Shown: positions 9,281 to 19,261, counted from the first letter of the stretch. The stretch is DNA of 64,000 nucleotides from Pseudomonas sp. LRP2-20 (GCF_024349685.1 NZ_AP025944.1:502001-566000), one strand, 5' to 3'. Numbers and translations are program-made. Notes: generated by a model from the sequence alone, not told the origin.

Positions 9281-11278
9281 ATGCCCAGCCGTCGTGAACG
9301 TGCCAACGCCATTCGTGCCCTCAGCATGGATGCCGTGCAAAAGGCCAACAGCGGCCACCCAGGTGCCCCAATGGGCATGGCGGATATCGCCGAAGTGCTT
9401 TGGCGCGACTACATGAAGCACAACCCGAGCAACCCAAGCTTCGCCGACCGCGACCGCTTCGTGCTGTCCAACGGCCACGGCTCGATGCTCATCTATTCGC
9501 TGCTGCACTTGACTGGCTACGACGTCACCATCGATGACATCAAAGGCTTCCGCCAGCTGCACAGCCGCACCCCGGGCCACCCGGAATACGGCTACACCCC
9601 GGGCGTCGAGACCACCACCGGCCCGCTCGGCCAAGGCATCGCCAACGCCGTGGGCTTCGCCCTGGCCGAGAAAGTGCTGGCTGCCCAGTTCAACCGTGAA
9701 GGCCACACCATCGTCGACCACAACACCTACGTGTTCCTCGGCGACGGCTGCATGATGGAAGGCATCTCCCACGAAGTCGCCTCGCTGGCCGGCACCCTGG
9801 GCCTGAACAAGCTGATCGCCTTCTACGACGACAACGGCATCTCCATCGACGGCGAAGTGCACGGCTGGTTCACCGACAACACCCCGGCACGTTTCGAAGC
9901 CTACAACTGGCAGGTCATCCGCAACGTCAACGGCCACGATGCCGACGAAATCAAGATGGCCATCGACACCGCGCGCAAGAGCGACCGTCCGACCCTGATC
10001 TGCTGCAAGACCATCATCGGTTTCGGCTCGCCGAACAAGCAGGGCAAGGAAGACTGCCACGGCGCACCGCTGGGCAACGACGAAATCGCCCTGGCCCGCA
10101 AGGAACTGAACTGGAACCACGCTCCGTTCGAGATCCCGGCAGACATCTACGCCGAGTGGGATGCCAAAGAAGCCGGCGCCAAGGCCGAAGCCGACTGGAA
10201 CCAGCGCTTCGACGCGTACGCCAAGGCTTACCCGGAGCTGGCTGCCGAGTTCAAGCGCCGTGCCAGCGGCGAGCTGCCGGCCGATTTCAGCGAGAAGGCC
10301 CAGGCCTACATCAACGAAGTGGCTGCCAAAGGCGAAACCATCGCCAGCCGCAAGGCCAGCCAGAACGCGCTGAACGCCTTCGGCCCGATGCTGCCTGAGT
10401 TCCTCGGCGGTTCGGCTGACCTGGCCGGCTCCAACCTGACCCTGTGGAAAGGTTGCAAGGGCGTCGAAGCCAACGATGCCAGCGGCAACTACGTGTTCTA
10501 CGGCGTGCGTGAGTTCGGCATGACCGCGATCATGAACGGCGTCGCCCTGCACGGTGGCCTGGTACCTTACGGCGCGACCTTCCTGATGTTCATGGAATAC
10601 GCCCGCAACGCCGTGCGCATGTCGGCGCTGATGAAGCAGCGCGTGATCCATGTCTACACCCACGACTCCATCGGTCTGGGCGAAGACGGCCCGACTCACC
10701 AGCCGATCGAGCAGCTGACCAGCCTGCGCAGCACGCCGAACCTGGATACCTGGCGCCCAGCCGACGCAGTCGAATCGGCCGTGTCCTGGAAAAACGCCCT
10801 GGAGCGCAAGGACGGCCCATCGGCGCTGATCTTCTCGCGCCAGAACCTGCAGCACCAGGAGCGTGATGCCCAGCAGATCGCCGACATCAGCCGCGGTGGC
10901 TACGTGCTCAAGGATTGCGCTGGCGAGCCTGAGCTGATCCTGATCGCCACAGGTTCCGAGGTGGGCCTGGCTGTTCAGGCGCAAGCCAAGCTGACCGAGC
11001 AGGGCCGCAAGGTGCGCGTGGTTTCCATGCCTTGCACCAGCGTGTTCGATGCCCAGGACGCCGCCTACAAGCAGTCGGTACTGCCAGTGGAAGTCGCTGC
11101 GCGCATCGCCATCGAAGCCGCCCACGCTGACTTCTGGTACAAGTACGTCGGTCTGGAAGGTCGTATCATCGGTATGACCACCTACGGTGAATCGGCGCCG
11201 GCCGCTGCACTGTTCGAGGAGTTCGGCTTCACCCTGGAAAACATCCTGGGCACCGCCGAAGAGCTGCTGGAAGACTGA
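9281..11278 (+). CDS. tkt: Transketolase
   Basis: Thiamine-diphosphate enzyme of the non-oxidative pentose phosphate pathway, moving two-carbon ketol units between sugar phosphates. 665 residues, full length. Seen: N-terminal [21 protein letters not shown], the ThDP/Mg motif starting [12 protein letters not shown] (about residue 155) with the closing Asn in [10 protein letters not shown], and the pyrimidine-domain signatures [12 protein letters not shown] and [19 protein letters not shown]. Start ATG 9281 with AGGAG upstream. It heads a run of central-carbon genes (epd, pgk, fba) on the same strand, and it is separated from epd by a REP pair and about 150 bp. Confidence 0.98.
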   Translation: MPSRRERANAIRALSMDAVQKANSGHPGAPMGMADIAEVLWRDYMKHNPSNPSFADRDRFVLSNGHGSMLIYSLLHLTGYDVTIDDIKGFRQLHSRTPGHPEYGYTPGVETTTGPLGQGIANAVGFALAEKVLAAQFNREGHTIVDHNTYVFLGDGCMMEGISHEVASLAGTLGLNKLIAFYDDNGISIDGEVHGWFTDNTPARFEAYNWQVIRNVNGHDADEIKMAIDTARKSDRPTLICCKTIIGFGSPNKQGKEDCHGAPLGNDEIALARKELNWNHAPFEIPADIYAEWDAKEAGAKAEADWNQRFDAYAKAYPELAAEFKRRASGELPADFSEKAQAYINEVAAKGETIASRKASQNALNAFGPMLPEFLGGSADLAGSNLTLWKGCKGVEANDASGNYVFYGVREFGMTAIMNGVALHGGLVPYGATFLMFMEYARNAVRMSALMKQRVIHVYTHDSIGLGEDGPTHQPIEQLTSLRSTPNLDTWRPADAVESAVSWKNALERKDGPSALIFSRQNLQHQERDAQQIADISRGGYVLKDCAGEPELILIATGSEVGLAVQAQAKLTEQGRKVRVVSMPCTSVFDAQDAAYKQSVLPVEVAARIAIEAAHADFWYKYVGLEGRIIGMTTYGESAPAAALFEEFGFTLENILGTAEELLED

Positions 11279-11302
11279 TGTAGAGATCTGCGGGCGATGT
11301 CG

Positions 11303-11378
11303 CCCCTGATTCGCGGGCGAGCCCGCTCCCACAGGGTCACATGCAACTCTGTGGGAGCGGGCTTGCCCGCGAAAGGGG
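11303..11378. repeat. REP pair between tkt and epd
   Basis: Inverted copies TTCGCGGGCGAGCCCGCTCC (from 11310) and its near complement ending TTGCCCGCGAA at 11373, flanked by CCCCTGA / GGGGG. This is the standard P. putida REP in head-to-head arrangement. Confidence 0.9.
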
Positions 11379-11430
11379 GCACACCACATGCCGCAGGCTG
11401 GTGACTATAAAACTGTCTCGTGAGCACCGA

Positions 11431-12492
11431 ATGCCCCACCCGCGTCCTTACAAAGTTGCACTCAACGGTTACGGCCGCATCGGCCGTTGTGTCCTGCGCG
11501 CACTGTTCGAGCGGGGGGCAAAGGCCGGTTTCGAGATCGTTGCACTGAACGACCTGGCCGATCAGGCCAGCATCGAATACCTGACTCGCTTCGACTCCAC
11601 CCACGGGCGATTCCCCGGCGAGGTGAAGGTCGACGGCGACTGTCTGCACATCAATGGCGACTGCGTGAAAGTCATGCGCAGCGCCACCCCTGAAGGCATC
11701 GAATGGGCCGGCCTGGGGATCGACCTGGTGCTGGAGTGCTCCGGCGTCTACCACACCCGCGCCGATGGCCAGCGTTTCCTCGATGCCGGCGCGCCGCGCG
11801 TGCTGTTCTCGCAGCCCATGGCCAGCGAGGCCGATGTCGATGCCACCGTGGTCTATGGCATCAACCAGCATTGCCTGACCGGCAACGAACGCCTGGTGTC
11901 CAACGCCTCCTGCACCACCAACTGCGGTGTACCACTGCTGCGTGTGCTGGACCAGGCGTTTGGCATCGAGTACGTGCAGATCACCACCATTCACTCGGCG
12001 ATGAACGACCAGCCGGTGATCGACGCCTATCACCACGAAGACCTGCGCCGCACGCGCTCGGCCTTCCAGTCGGTGATCCCGGTGTCCACTGGTCTGGCGC
12101 GAGGCATCGAGCGCCTGCTTCCGGAACTAGCCGGGCGAATCCAGGCCAAAGCGGTACGCGTGCCGACCGTCAACGTCTCGTGCCTGGACATCACCCTGCA
12201 GACCGCCCGCGACACCAGCGCGGCCGAGGTCAACCGTGTGTTGCGCGAGGCGGCGCAGAGCGGCCCGCTCAAAGGCCTGCTGGCTTATACCGAACTGCCT
12301 CACGCCAGCTGTGATTTCAACCATGACCCGCATTCGGCCATCGTCGATGCCAGCCAGACCCGCGTTTCAGGCCCACGCCTGGTGAACCTGCTGGCGTGGT
12401 TCGACAACGAATGGGGGTTCGCCAACCGTATGCTCGACGTCGCCGAACATTATCTGCACGTCGTCCACCCAACCCGCAGCAAACAGCCCTGA
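11431..12492 (+). CDS. epd: D-erythrose-4-phosphate dehydrogenase
   Basis: NAD-dependent oxidation of erythrose 4-phosphate to 4-phosphoerythronate, the first committed step of the DXP-independent pyridoxal phosphate route. 353 residues of the GAPDH fold: N-terminal NAD loop NGYGRIGR, active-site NASCTTNC with the catalytic Cys at residue 161, and His188 in TTIHSAMNDQ. The HSAMNDQPVIDAYH block, where GAPDH has a SYTGDQ-type sequence, separates Epd from GAPDH. The start was set at MPHPRPYKV; a 30-residue in-frame extension upstream is REP-derived. It is 12 bp from pgk, so the two are an operon. Confidence 0.92.
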   Translation: MPHPRPYKVALNGYGRIGRCVLRALFERGAKAGFEIVALNDLADQASIEYLTRFDSTHGRFPGEVKVDGDCLHINGDCVKVMRSATPEGIEWAGLGIDLVLECSGVYHTRADGQRFLDAGAPRVLFSQPMASEADVDATVVYGINQHCLTGNERLVSNASCTTNCGVPLLRVLDQAFGIEYVQITTIHSAMNDQPVIDAYHHEDLRRTRSAFQSVIPVSTGLARGIERLLPELAGRIQAKAVRVPTVNVSCLDITLQTARDTSAAEVNRVLREAAQSGPLKGLLAYTELPHASCDFNHDPHSAIVDASQTRVSGPRLVNLLAWFDNEWGFANRMLDVAEHYLHVVHPTRSKQP

Positions 12493-12504
12493 AGGACTGC
12501 ATTC

Positions 12505-13668
12505 ATGACCGTGTTGAAGATGACCGACCTCGACCTGCAAGGTAAGCGCGTACTGATCCGCGAAGACCTCAACGTACCTGTAAAGGACGGTGTGGTAACC
12601 AGCGATGCGCGTATCCTGGCAGCGCTGCCGACCATCAAGCTGGCCCTGGAAAAGGGTGCGGCGGTGATGGTCTGCTCGCACCTGGGCCGCCCGACCGAAG
12701 GTGAGTTCTCGGCCGAGAACAGCCTCAAGCCGGTTGCCGACTACCTGAGCAAGGCCCTGGGCCGCGAAGTGCCTCTGGTGGCCGACTACCTGGACGGTGT
12801 TCAGGTGAACGCCGGTGACCTGGTGCTTTTCGAAAACGTGCGTTTCAACAAGGGCGAGAAGAAGAACGCTGACGAGCTGGCGCAAAAGTACGCCGCCCTG
12901 TGCGACGTGTTCGTCATGGATGCTTTCGGCACCGCTCACCGCGCCGAAGGCTCCACCCATGGCGTAGCCAAGTTCGCCAAGGTTGCCGCCGCAGGCCCGC
13001 TGCTGGCGGCCGAGCTGGACGCGCTGGGCAAAGCCCTGAAGGCCCCAGCCAAGCCGATGGCGGCCATCGTTGCCGGTTCCAAGGTGTCGACCAAGCTGGA
13101 CGTGCTGAACAGCCTGAGCAGCGTCTGCGACCAGCTGATCGTCGGTGGTGGCATCGCCAACACCTTCCTGGCCGCTGCCGGTCACCCGGTTGGCAAGTCG
13201 CTGTACGAGCCTGACCTGGTCGAAACCGCCAAGGCCATTGCCGCCAAGGTCAGCGTGCCGCTGCCGGTCGACGTCGTGGTTGCCAAGGCGTTTGCCGAGG
13301 ACGCCGAAGCCACCGTCAAGGTCATCGGCGACGTTGCCGCAGACGACATGATCCTGGATATCGGCCCGCAGACCGCTGCCCATTTCGCCGAGCTGCTGAA
13401 GTCGTCGAAGACCATCCTGTGGAACGGCCCGGTCGGCGTGTTCGAGTTCGATCAGTTCGGCAATGGCACCAAGGTGCTGGCCAAGGCCATCGCTGAAAGC
13501 GCTGCATTCTCCATCGCCGGTGGTGGCGATACCTTGGCTGCCATCGACAAATATGGCGTCAGCAAGGATATCTCCTACATTTCTACCGGTGGCGGTGCCT
13601 TCCTCGAGTTCGTCGAAGGCAAGGTGCTGCCAGCCGTGGCGATCCTGGAAGAGCGGGCAAAAGCCTGA
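12505..13668 (+). CDS. pgk: Phosphoglycerate kinase
   Basis: Glycolytic/gluconeogenic enzyme transferring phosphate between 1,3-bisphosphoglycerate and ADP. 387 residues. Seen: the N-terminal substrate block [32 protein letters not shown], the hinge [15 protein letters not shown], and the nucleotide-site block [15 protein letters not shown] followed by GGGDTLAA. The start ATG follows the epd stop by 12 bp, and two small lipoprotein genes follow on the same strand before fba. Confidence 0.98.
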   Translation: MTVLKMTDLDLQGKRVLIREDLNVPVKDGVVTSDARILAALPTIKLALEKGAAVMVCSHLGRPTEGEFSAENSLKPVADYLSKALGREVPLVADYLDGVQVNAGDLVLFENVRFNKGEKKNADELAQKYAALCDVFVMDAFGTAHRAEGSTHGVAKFAKVAAAGPLLAAELDALGKALKAPAKPMAAIVAGSKVSTKLDVLNSLSSVCDQLIVGGGIANTFLAAAGHPVGKSLYEPDLVETAKAIAAKVSVPLPVDVVVAKAFAEDAEATVKVIGDVAADDMILDIGPQTAAHFAELLKSSKTILWNGPVGVFEFDQFGNGTKVLAKAIAESAAFSIAGGGDTLAAIDKYGVSKDISYISTGGGAFLEFVEGKVLPAVAILEERAKA

Positions 13669-13700
13669 CCATGGTGGCGCCTGGCAAAGGGAGCGACCTG

Positions 13701-13919
13701 ATGGTCAAGCTATTGCCTGTGATGTTGCTGGCTGGTCTGCTGGGCGCCTGCTCCAGCAGCCCGTCGTCGGATGCTGACCCGGCGCAGCCGCCCAAGGGTG
13801 GCTGTTACCAGTCTGAGTGGCAGGCCGAGACCGTACCGGTCATCAGCAAGCGCGTAGGCCCGGAAGGCCTGGAAAAGTATGACGAAGAACACCAGCGCCA
13901 GGCGCCGGGTTGCCCCTGA
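13701..13919 (+). CDS. Small lipoprotein of unknown function
   Basis: 72-residue predicted lipoprotein. The signal peptide MVKLLPVMLLAGLLGAC ends in a lipobox (LGAC); the mature part is short, begins SSSPSSDADPAQPPKGGC and has two further Cys residues (GGCYQSEW and the C-terminal APGCP) that could form a disulphide. The ATG at 13701 has GGAG about 9 nt upstream; an earlier in-frame ATG at 13671 lacks a good site and would precede the signal peptide. It sits 32 bp after pgk and 64 bp before the MliC-like gene. No function is recognised. Confidence 0.75.
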   Translation: MVKLLPVMLLAGLLGACSSSPSSDADPAQPPKGGCYQSEWQAETVPVISKRVGPEGLEKYDEEHQRQAPGCP

Positions 13920-13983
13920 TACTGTGCGTTTCGTCGGGGCAGGCAACCAAGCGACCGCTGTGTGGTCATCTAGAGGATATGTA

Positions 13984-14313
13984 ATGAAAGCGCTGCTGGT
14001 CTCGATGGCCCTGGCGACACTGGCAGGATGCTCGCTGATCCAGCCAGCACCTTCCGCCCCGGCGGACAACTGGACCCGCTGGGTCTGCGATACCCAGGCT
14101 GAAGTGCTGTGGCGCTTCACGGATGCACAACGGGACCAGGTTGACGTACGCCTCGGCGGTGGCGACCAGGTCTACCGGCTGAAGTCCGAGCCGGGCGCCT
14201 CTGGCGCGCTGTACAGCGATGGCGTGCTGGCCTTCCACACCAAGGGCGAAGAAGGCCTGGTGTACTGGGTGGCAACCAACGATCTGATTGGGCGGGGCTG
14301 CAAGGCACCGTGA
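13984..14313 (+). CDS. MliC/PliC-like lipoprotein (C-type lysozyme inhibitor family)
   Basis: 109-residue lipoprotein: signal [16 protein letters not shown], lipidated Cys about residue 16. The mature part shows the MliC pattern: first Cys in [13 protein letters not shown], then [31 protein letters not shown], and a final Cys (RGCKAP) to close the disulphide. Family known: MliC/PliC proteins bind the active site of host c-type lysozyme through the conserved Ser-Gly and Lys-Gly loops. The ASGALYSDG and TKGEE segments correspond to these. Start ATG 13984 with AGAGGA upstream. It is embedded between pgk and fba, an unexpected place for a lysozyme inhibitor. Confidence 0.78.
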   Translation: MKALLVSMALATLAGCSLIQPAPSAPADNWTRWVCDTQAEVLWRFTDAQRDQVDVRLGGGDQVYRLKSEPGASGALYSDGVLAFHTKGEEGLVYWVATNDLIGRGCKAP

Positions 14314-14413
14314 CTGGCCGGGCCGCACAGGCGGCCCACACTACTTGAACAGCAACCGCCCCTGCGGCAGGCTTGCACGAAACAAACGACGCTTGTCGGG
14401 AGAGAGATACACA

Positions 14414-15478
14414 ATGGCACTCATTAGCATGCGCCAGATGCTGGACCACGCCGCCGAGTTCGGTTACGGCGTTCCGGCTTTCAACGTCAACAACCTCGAG
14501 CAGATGCGCGCCATCATGGAAGCGGCCGACAAGACCGACTCCCCGGTGATCGTCCAGGCTTCGGCCGGCGCCCGCAAATACGCCGGTGCACCGTTCCTGC
14601 GCCACCTGATTCTGGCCGCCATCGAAGAATTCCCGCACATCCCGGTGTGCATGCACCAGGACCACGGCACCAGCCCTGACGTGTGCCAGCGTTCCATCCA
14701 GCTGGGTTTCAGCTCGGTGATGATGGACGGCTCGCTGGGCGAAGACGGCAAGACTCCGACCGACTACGAGTACAACGTTCGCGTCACCCAGCAGACCGTG
14801 GCCATGGCCCACGCCTGCGGCGTTTCGGTGGAAGGTGAGCTGGGCTGCCTGGGTTCGCTGGAAACCGGCATGGCCGGTGAAGAAGACGGCATCGGTGCCG
14901 AAGGCGTGCTGGATCACAGCCAGATGCTGACCGACCCGGAAGAAGCCGCCGACTTCGTCAAGAAGACCCAGGTGGACGCCCTGGCCATCGCCATCGGCAC
15001 CAGCCACGGTGCCTACAAGTTCACCAAGCCACCTACCGGTGACGTGCTGGCCATCGACCGCATCAAGGAAATCCACAAGCGCATCCCTAACACCCACCTG
15101 GTGATGCACGGGTCTTCCTCGGTACCACAAGAGTGGCTGGCGATCATCAACCAGTACGGCGGCGACATCAAAGAGACCTACGGCGTACCGGTCGAAGAGA
15201 TCGTCGAAGGCATCAAGCACGGCGTGCGCAAGGTCAACATCGACACCGACCTGCGCCTGGCGTCCACCGGTGCCATGCGCCGCCTGATGGCACAGAACCC
15301 GAGCGAGTTCGACCCGCGCAAGTTCTTCGGTGAAACCGTGAAAGCGATGCGTGACGTGTGCATCGCCCGTTACGAAGCGTTTGGTACTGCCGGCAATGCC
15401 TCGAAGATCAAGCCGATCTCCCTGGAAGGCATGTTCCAGCGCTATCTGAAGGGTGAGCTGGCCGCCAAGGTCAACTGA
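14414..15478 (+). CDS. fba: Class II fructose-1,6-bisphosphate aldolase
   Basis: Zinc-dependent aldolase joining dihydroxyacetone phosphate and glyceraldehyde 3-phosphate. 354 residues, the normal length for the CBB/Calvin-type class IIA subfamily. Seen: [19 protein letters not shown], the metal-binding [11 protein letters not shown] (His ligands about residues 80-83), [13 protein letters not shown], the phosphate loop [10 protein letters not shown], and [10 protein letters not shown]. The start was set at ATG 14414 with GGGAGAG about 7 bases upstream; 42 upstream in-frame codons lack a proper start. A terminator follows the stop codon. Confidence 0.97.
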   Translation: MALISMRQMLDHAAEFGYGVPAFNVNNLEQMRAIMEAADKTDSPVIVQASAGARKYAGAPFLRHLILAAIEEFPHIPVCMHQDHGTSPDVCQRSIQLGFSSVMMDGSLGEDGKTPTDYEYNVRVTQQTVAMAHACGVSVEGELGCLGSLETGMAGEEDGIGAEGVLDHSQMLTDPEEAADFVKKTQVDALAIAIGTSHGAYKFTKPPTGDVLAIDRIKEIHKRIPNTHLVMHGSSSVPQEWLAIINQYGGDIKETYGVPVEEIVEGIKHGVRKVNIDTDLRLASTGAMRRLMAQNPSEFDPRKFFGETVKAMRDVCIARYEAFGTAGNASKIKPISLEGMFQRYLKGELAAKVN

Positions 15479-15500
15479 TCCACAGGCGCACGAAGAAAAA

Positions 15501-15524
15501 ACCCGCAGCGATGCGGGTTTTTTT
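15501..15524 (+). terminator. Rho-independent terminator after fba
   Basis: Stem ACCCGCA (15501-15507) / TGCGGGT (15512-15518) followed by a T-run to 15524, 22 bp after the fba stop. It is preceded by an A-run, so it could also act in the reverse direction. Confidence 0.9.
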
Positions 15525-15677
15525 ATGCGTTGAAAATACGGCAAGGCAACCGTTAGTCGGCTACCGTGAAACTTATTCACTGATAGCGATCTGATTGCAT
15601 TGCTAGTCGCAACGGCAGGTCTAGAGTATTAAACGGATCCAATAGCAAGTCGAAGTCGGTCAAACAAGAGAAGCAGC

Positions 15678-17798
15678 ATGGATGGCGCTTACCCTCAGCC
15701 ACTGGATGGCAAATCGGTTCTCCTGGTGGTAGATGATTACCCGGAAAACCTCATCAGCATGCGGGCCTTGTTGGCACGTAGTGATTGGCAGGTGTTGACG
15801 GCAAGCTCAGGGATGGAAGCCTTGGGTACTTTGCTCGAACACGAGGTCGATCTGGTGCTGCTCGATGTGCAGATGCCGGAAATGGACGGCTTCGAGGTCG
15901 CTCGCCTGATGCGCGGCAGCCAACGAACCCGGCTGACCCCGATCATCTTCCTCACCGCCAACGAGCAGTCCGATGCCGCCGTACTCAAGGGCTATGCCAG
16001 TGGTGCGGTGGATTACCTGTTCAAACCCTTCGATCCACAGATTCTCAAGCCCAAGGTGCAGGCGCAGCTGGACCAGCAGCGCAACCGGCGCATGCTGCAG
16101 CGGCTGACCCGCGAGCTGGAAGCCGCCAGGGCGTTCAATGCTTCGATCCTGGAAAATGCCGCCGAAGGCATCCTGGTGGTCGACGCCGAGGGTGTTATCA
16201 GCTTTGCCAACCCGGCGATCTCGCGCCTGATGCATACCCCGGTCGAACAACTGCAGGGTGCCCACCTGCTCGATCTGCTGCAGTTGGCCAATGCAACCCT
16301 GTGGAGCGAATCCGAATTCCACAACGCCTATCTCGCGCGGCAGATCGTGCGGGTCCATGATGCCCTCCTGCGTACCCCGGGTGGTCAGCTGGTGCCTGTG
16401 GCGCTGTCGTGCGCGCCGTTGCCGGCGGAGCAACAGGCGATGGTGGTCACGGTGCTGGACATGTCGGTTGAGCGCAATCTGCACCAGCAGCTCGAATACC
16501 AGGCGGTGACCGACCCCTTGACCGGGCTGCTCAACCGCCGCGGCTTCTATCAGGCCGCCGAAGGCGCATTGCTGCGTGGCGAGCGCTCGAACAAGACCCA
16601 GGCCCTGATGTACATGGACCTCGATGGCTTCAAGCGGATCAATGACTCGCTGGGCCATGAGGCCGGTGACCGGGTGCTGCACTGGGTGGCCGAGCAGCTC
16701 AAGGACTGCCTGGGTAGCGAAGCGCTGCTGGCGCGCATGGGCGGCGACGAGTTCACCGCGCTGTTCGACGGCCTGCCCTATCCGGAACAGGCCGGGCGCT
16801 ATGCCGAAAAACTGCTTGAGCGGGTATCGATCCCGCAGCAGGTGGAAGGACTGGATGTGTGCCTGGGCGTCAGCATCGGTATCGCCACTTACCCCGACTG
16901 TGGCAGCAGTGTCGAAGGCCTGCTGCGCGCTGCCGATACGGCGATGTATGCAGCCAAACAGGCCGGTCGCCAGCAGTATCGCTTCTACGATCAGGAGCTC
17001 AATGGCCGCGCCCGCTCGCGGCTGATGCTTGAAGACAGCGTGCGAAATGCCGTCGAGGCCCAGGATTTCAGCCTCGTGTACCAGCCCCAGGTGGCCTTTG
17101 CCGATGGTCAGCTACGGGGGTTCGAGGCCCTGCTGCGCTGGCAGCATCCCAGCGTTGGTGACGTGCCGCCAGGGCTGTTCATACCGTTGCTGGAAGAAGC
17201 CCGGCTGATCAACCGCCTGGCCAGCTGGATCTACCGCCAAGGAGCCGCACAGCGTAAGGCCTGGTGCCAGCATTTTGCCCCGGAACTGGTGTTGGGCATC
17301 AGCCTGAGCCGCGCGCAGTTCTGCATGCCCAGCCTGGTCGATGAGCTGCAGCGGGTAATCCAGGAATATCAGCTCGACCCGGCGCAGCTGGAGGTCGAGG
17401 TGGCCGAGACCTCGCTGATGTACAACATCGACACGGCGATCAAGCAGATTCACCGCCTGCGCGCATTGGGCGTGCGTGTGGCGCTGGACGATTTTGGCGC
17501 GGGTGACTGCTCGCTGCGCATGTTGCGCGACCTGCACATCGACACGTTGAAGCTGGACCGCCATCTGGTAGCTCGGCTGCCGGATTCTGCGGTGGATGCT
17601 GCATTGGTGCGCAGTGTCATCGGCCTGTGCGCGGACTACGGCATCACCGTGATCGCAGAGGGGGTTGAAACACAGGCCCAGGCTGCGTGGCTGAAGGCAA
17701 ACGGTTGCGCTTACGTACAGGGCTTTCTGGTCGCACGCCCGATGACGGCGGTGGATGCCACTGGCTTCAAGGCGATTTTTCCCTGGCTGCGGCCATGA
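15678..17798 (+). CDS. cfcR: Response regulator with REC-PAS-GGDEF-EAL domains (CfcR type)
   Basis: 706-residue c-di-GMP signalling protein. REC domain about residues 12-130 with phospho-acceptor Asp63 (LLDVQMPEMDGF); PAS-like segment about 150-275; GGDEF domain about 285-440 with intact GGDEF at 355-359; EAL domain from about 455 with Glu483 of EALLRW, DDFGAGDCSLRML, AEGVET and QGFLVARP. In the EAL domain the usual metal-ligand Asn of the VNLS motif is replaced (GISLSRAQF), so phosphodiesterase activity is doubtful. Its place next to fba matches P. putida CfcR, known as an RpoS-dependent regulator that raises c-di-GMP. The leader contains AAACGGATCC, a possible Rsm-type GGA site. Confidence 0.85.
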   Translation: MDGAYPQPLDGKSVLLVVDDYPENLISMRALLARSDWQVLTASSGMEALGTLLEHEVDLVLLDVQMPEMDGFEVARLMRGSQRTRLTPIIFLTANEQSDAAVLKGYASGAVDYLFKPFDPQILKPKVQAQLDQQRNRRMLQRLTRELEAARAFNASILENAAEGILVVDAEGVISFANPAISRLMHTPVEQLQGAHLLDLLQLANATLWSESEFHNAYLARQIVRVHDALLRTPGGQLVPVALSCAPLPAEQQAMVVTVLDMSVERNLHQQLEYQAVTDPLTGLLNRRGFYQAAEGALLRGERSNKTQALMYMDLDGFKRINDSLGHEAGDRVLHWVAEQLKDCLGSEALLARMGGDEFTALFDGLPYPEQAGRYAEKLLERVSIPQQVEGLDVCLGVSIGIATYPDCGSSVEGLLRAADTAMYAAKQAGRQQYRFYDQELNGRARSRLMLEDSVRNAVEAQDFSLVYQPQVAFADGQLRGFEALLRWQHPSVGDVPPGLFIPLLEEARLINRLASWIYRQGAAQRKAWCQHFAPELVLGISLSRAQFCMPSLVDELQRVIQEYQLDPAQLEVEVAETSLMYNIDTAIKQIHRLRALGVRVALDDFGAGDCSLRMLRDLHIDTLKLDRHLVARLPDSAVDAALVRSVIGLCADYGITVIAEGVETQAQAAWLKANGCAYVQGFLVARPMTAVDATGFKAIFPWLRP

Positions 17799-17837
17799 TT
17801 GGCTAGAATCGGCATTCGTTACGTCGAATGCCGTGCC

Positions 17838-18338
17838 ATGACCGTATTACGCTATTTGCAAGCCTACCCACCGCACCTGCAGGAGCAGGTGCGGCAGATG
17901 ATCGACAGCGACCGCCTGGGCGAGTACCTGCAGCGCCGCTACCCCGGTCGCCATGACGTGCAGAGCGACAAGGCGCTGTACGGCTATGCCCAGGACCTGC
18001 GCCAGCAATACCTGCGCAGTGCGCCAAACCTGGACAAGGTGCTGTTCGACAACCGCCTGGACCTGACCCATCGGGCCCTGGGGCTCAATACCGCAGTGTC
18101 GCGGGTGCAAGGCGGCAAGCTCAAGGCAAAGAAGGAAATCCGTATCGCCTCGCTGTTCAAGGAGGCGGCGCCGGAATTCCTGCGCATGATCGTGGTGCAC
18201 GAACTGGCGCACCTGCGCGAGCGCGATCACAACAAGGCGTTCTACCAGCTCTGTCAGCACATGGAGCCGGCTTACCACCAACTGGAATTCGACCTGCGCG
18301 TCTACCTGACCTATCGGGAGTTGCCGGGCAACCTGTAA
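17838..18338 (+). CDS. YgjP-like/M48-type zinc metallopeptidase
   Basis: 166-residue predicted zinc-dependent peptidase. The signature is near the C-terminus: MIVVHELAHLRERDHNKAF, an HExxH zinc site (HELAH) followed by the DH-x-x-x-F segment and EPAYHQLEFDLRVYL, the pattern of the YgjP/DUF45 family. No signal peptide or membrane segment, so it is cytoplasmic. The ATG at 17838 was chosen because the in-frame 13-residue extension overlaps the end region of cfcR and has no start-like context. The wHTH gene begins 12 bp downstream, suggesting cotranscription. The substrate is unknown. Confidence 0.8.
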   Translation: MTVLRYLQAYPPHLQEQVRQMIDSDRLGEYLQRRYPGRHDVQSDKALYGYAQDLRQQYLRSAPNLDKVLFDNRLDLTHRALGLNTAVSRVQGGKLKAKKEIRIASLFKEAAPEFLRMIVVHELAHLRERDHNKAFYQLCQHMEPAYHQLEFDLRVYLTYRELPGNL

Positions 18339-18350
18339 GGATCACGCAGC

Positions 18351-18647
18351 ATGGATGTGAGCAAGACCAAGAGCAGTTTCTACCGCCGCCTGTACGTGGC
18401 CTGGCTGATCGATAGCCAGACCGCCACCAGCGTGCCGGCGCTGATGGAGGCCACCGGCATGCCGCGGCGAACGGCCCAGGACACCATCGCCGCACTCGCC
18501 GACCTGGACATCGTTTGCGAGTTCGAGCAGCAGGAAGGGGCGCGCAATCATGCCGGGCATTACCGCATCCATGACTGGGGGGCGATCGACAAGCAGTGGA
18601 TCATCCAGCACCTGCGGCAGATCAGGGAAGTACTGGGGTATCCATGA
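18351..18647 (+). CDS. Small winged helix-turn-helix DNA-binding protein
   Basis: 98-residue predicted DNA-binding protein. The central part SVPALMEATGMPRRTAQDTIAALADLDIV (residues about 25-54) has the spacing of a winged helix-turn-helix with recognition helix MPRRTAQDTIAAL, followed by a wing-like segment VCEFEQQEGARNHAGHYRIHDW. There is no effector domain. It lies 12 bp after the YgjP-like gene, and its last 26 bases overlap the end of the convergent GNAT gene. Targets are unknown. Confidence 0.7.
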   Translation: MDVSKTKSSFYRRLYVAWLIDSQTATSVPALMEATGMPRRTAQDTIAALADLDIVCEFEQQEGARNHAGHYRIHDWGAIDKQWIIQHLRQIREVLGYP

Positions 18648-19095
18648 CCTTGCGCATGCCGATATGCGCAATATCGTCTTCCAGGTACTGCTCGCCGACC
18701 ACCTCGAAACCGTGGCGGGCATAGAAACCTTGCAGGTGTGCCTGGGCTGACAGGTACACCGGCGTGCCATGCCAGCAGTGCTCGGCTGCTTCCAGCCCCT
18801 TGAGCAGCAACGGATGCCCGAGTTTCAGCGCGCGCGCATCAGGTGAGGTCACCACTCGCCCGATGACCACATCGCCACTCTGGGACTGCGGGTCGAGCAG
18901 GCGCAGGTAGGCCACCAGCTTGTCACCCTGCCAGCCCATCAGGTGCGGTGTGTCGCCCGTCAGGTCCTGGCCATCGACTTCCTGGTAGGCACAGCGTTGC
19001 TCGACCACGAACACGGCGGTACGCAGTTGCAGGATGGCGTACAGCTCCTGCTTTTCGAGGTCGGAGTGATGCTTGCAGAGCCAGCGGATGGACAT
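18622..19095 (-). CDS. ElaA-like GNAT N-acetyltransferase
   Basis: 157-residue acetyl-CoA-dependent acyltransferase of the GNAT fold, closest by eye to the ElaA family. Seen: LYAILQLRTAVFVVEQRCAYQEVDGQD at the N-terminus, VVIGRVVTSPDARALKLGHPLL in the acetyl-CoA binding region (the usual RxxGxG is relaxed to ARALKLG), and the C-terminal FYARHGFEVVGEQYLEDDIAHIGM. The ATG complementary to 19093-19095 has AGGAG upstream. Its 3' end overlaps the convergent wHTH gene. The substrate is not known. Confidence 0.85.
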   Translation of the reverse strand: MSIRWLCKHHSDLEKQELYAILQLRTAVFVVEQRCAYQEVDGQDLTGDTPHLMGWQGDKLVAYLRLLDPQSQSGDVVIGRVVTSPDARALKLGHPLLLKGLEAAEHCWHGTPVYLSAQAHLQGFYARHGFEVVGEQYLEDDIAHIGMRKVMDTPVLP

Positions 19096-19261
19096 GGGGT
19101 AACTCCTGAAATGGATGACTGATCATCGCAAATTTTCGCAGTTCGGCCAAAATAGAGGCTAAATGACATTATTGGCCGCTGCCCCCGCCGACGGCATTGT
19201 GTAACCTCATCTGCGAGTCGCCTTTCACAGCGTGTGCCTCCCACTGCAAAAGGACATCTGC

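Noticed and set aside
11303..11378. Repeated palindromes as a CRISPR array
   Set aside because: Copies occur as isolated inverted pairs in separate intergenic regions, match the REP consensus and have no regular spacers or cas genes.
9260..11389. 709-codon open frame on the - strand
   Set aside because: It lies opposite tkt, whose product is unambiguous. The reverse frame has no recognisable domain and is a codon-bias artefact.
11341..11430. N-terminal extension of Epd
   Set aside because: These codons are translated REP sequence with no homology. The family N-terminus starts at 11431.
11431..12492. Assignment as glyceraldehyde-3-phosphate dehydrogenase
   Set aside because: The HSAMNDQPVIDAYH block and the operon with pgk and fba fit erythrose-4-phosphate dehydrogenase better than GAPDH.
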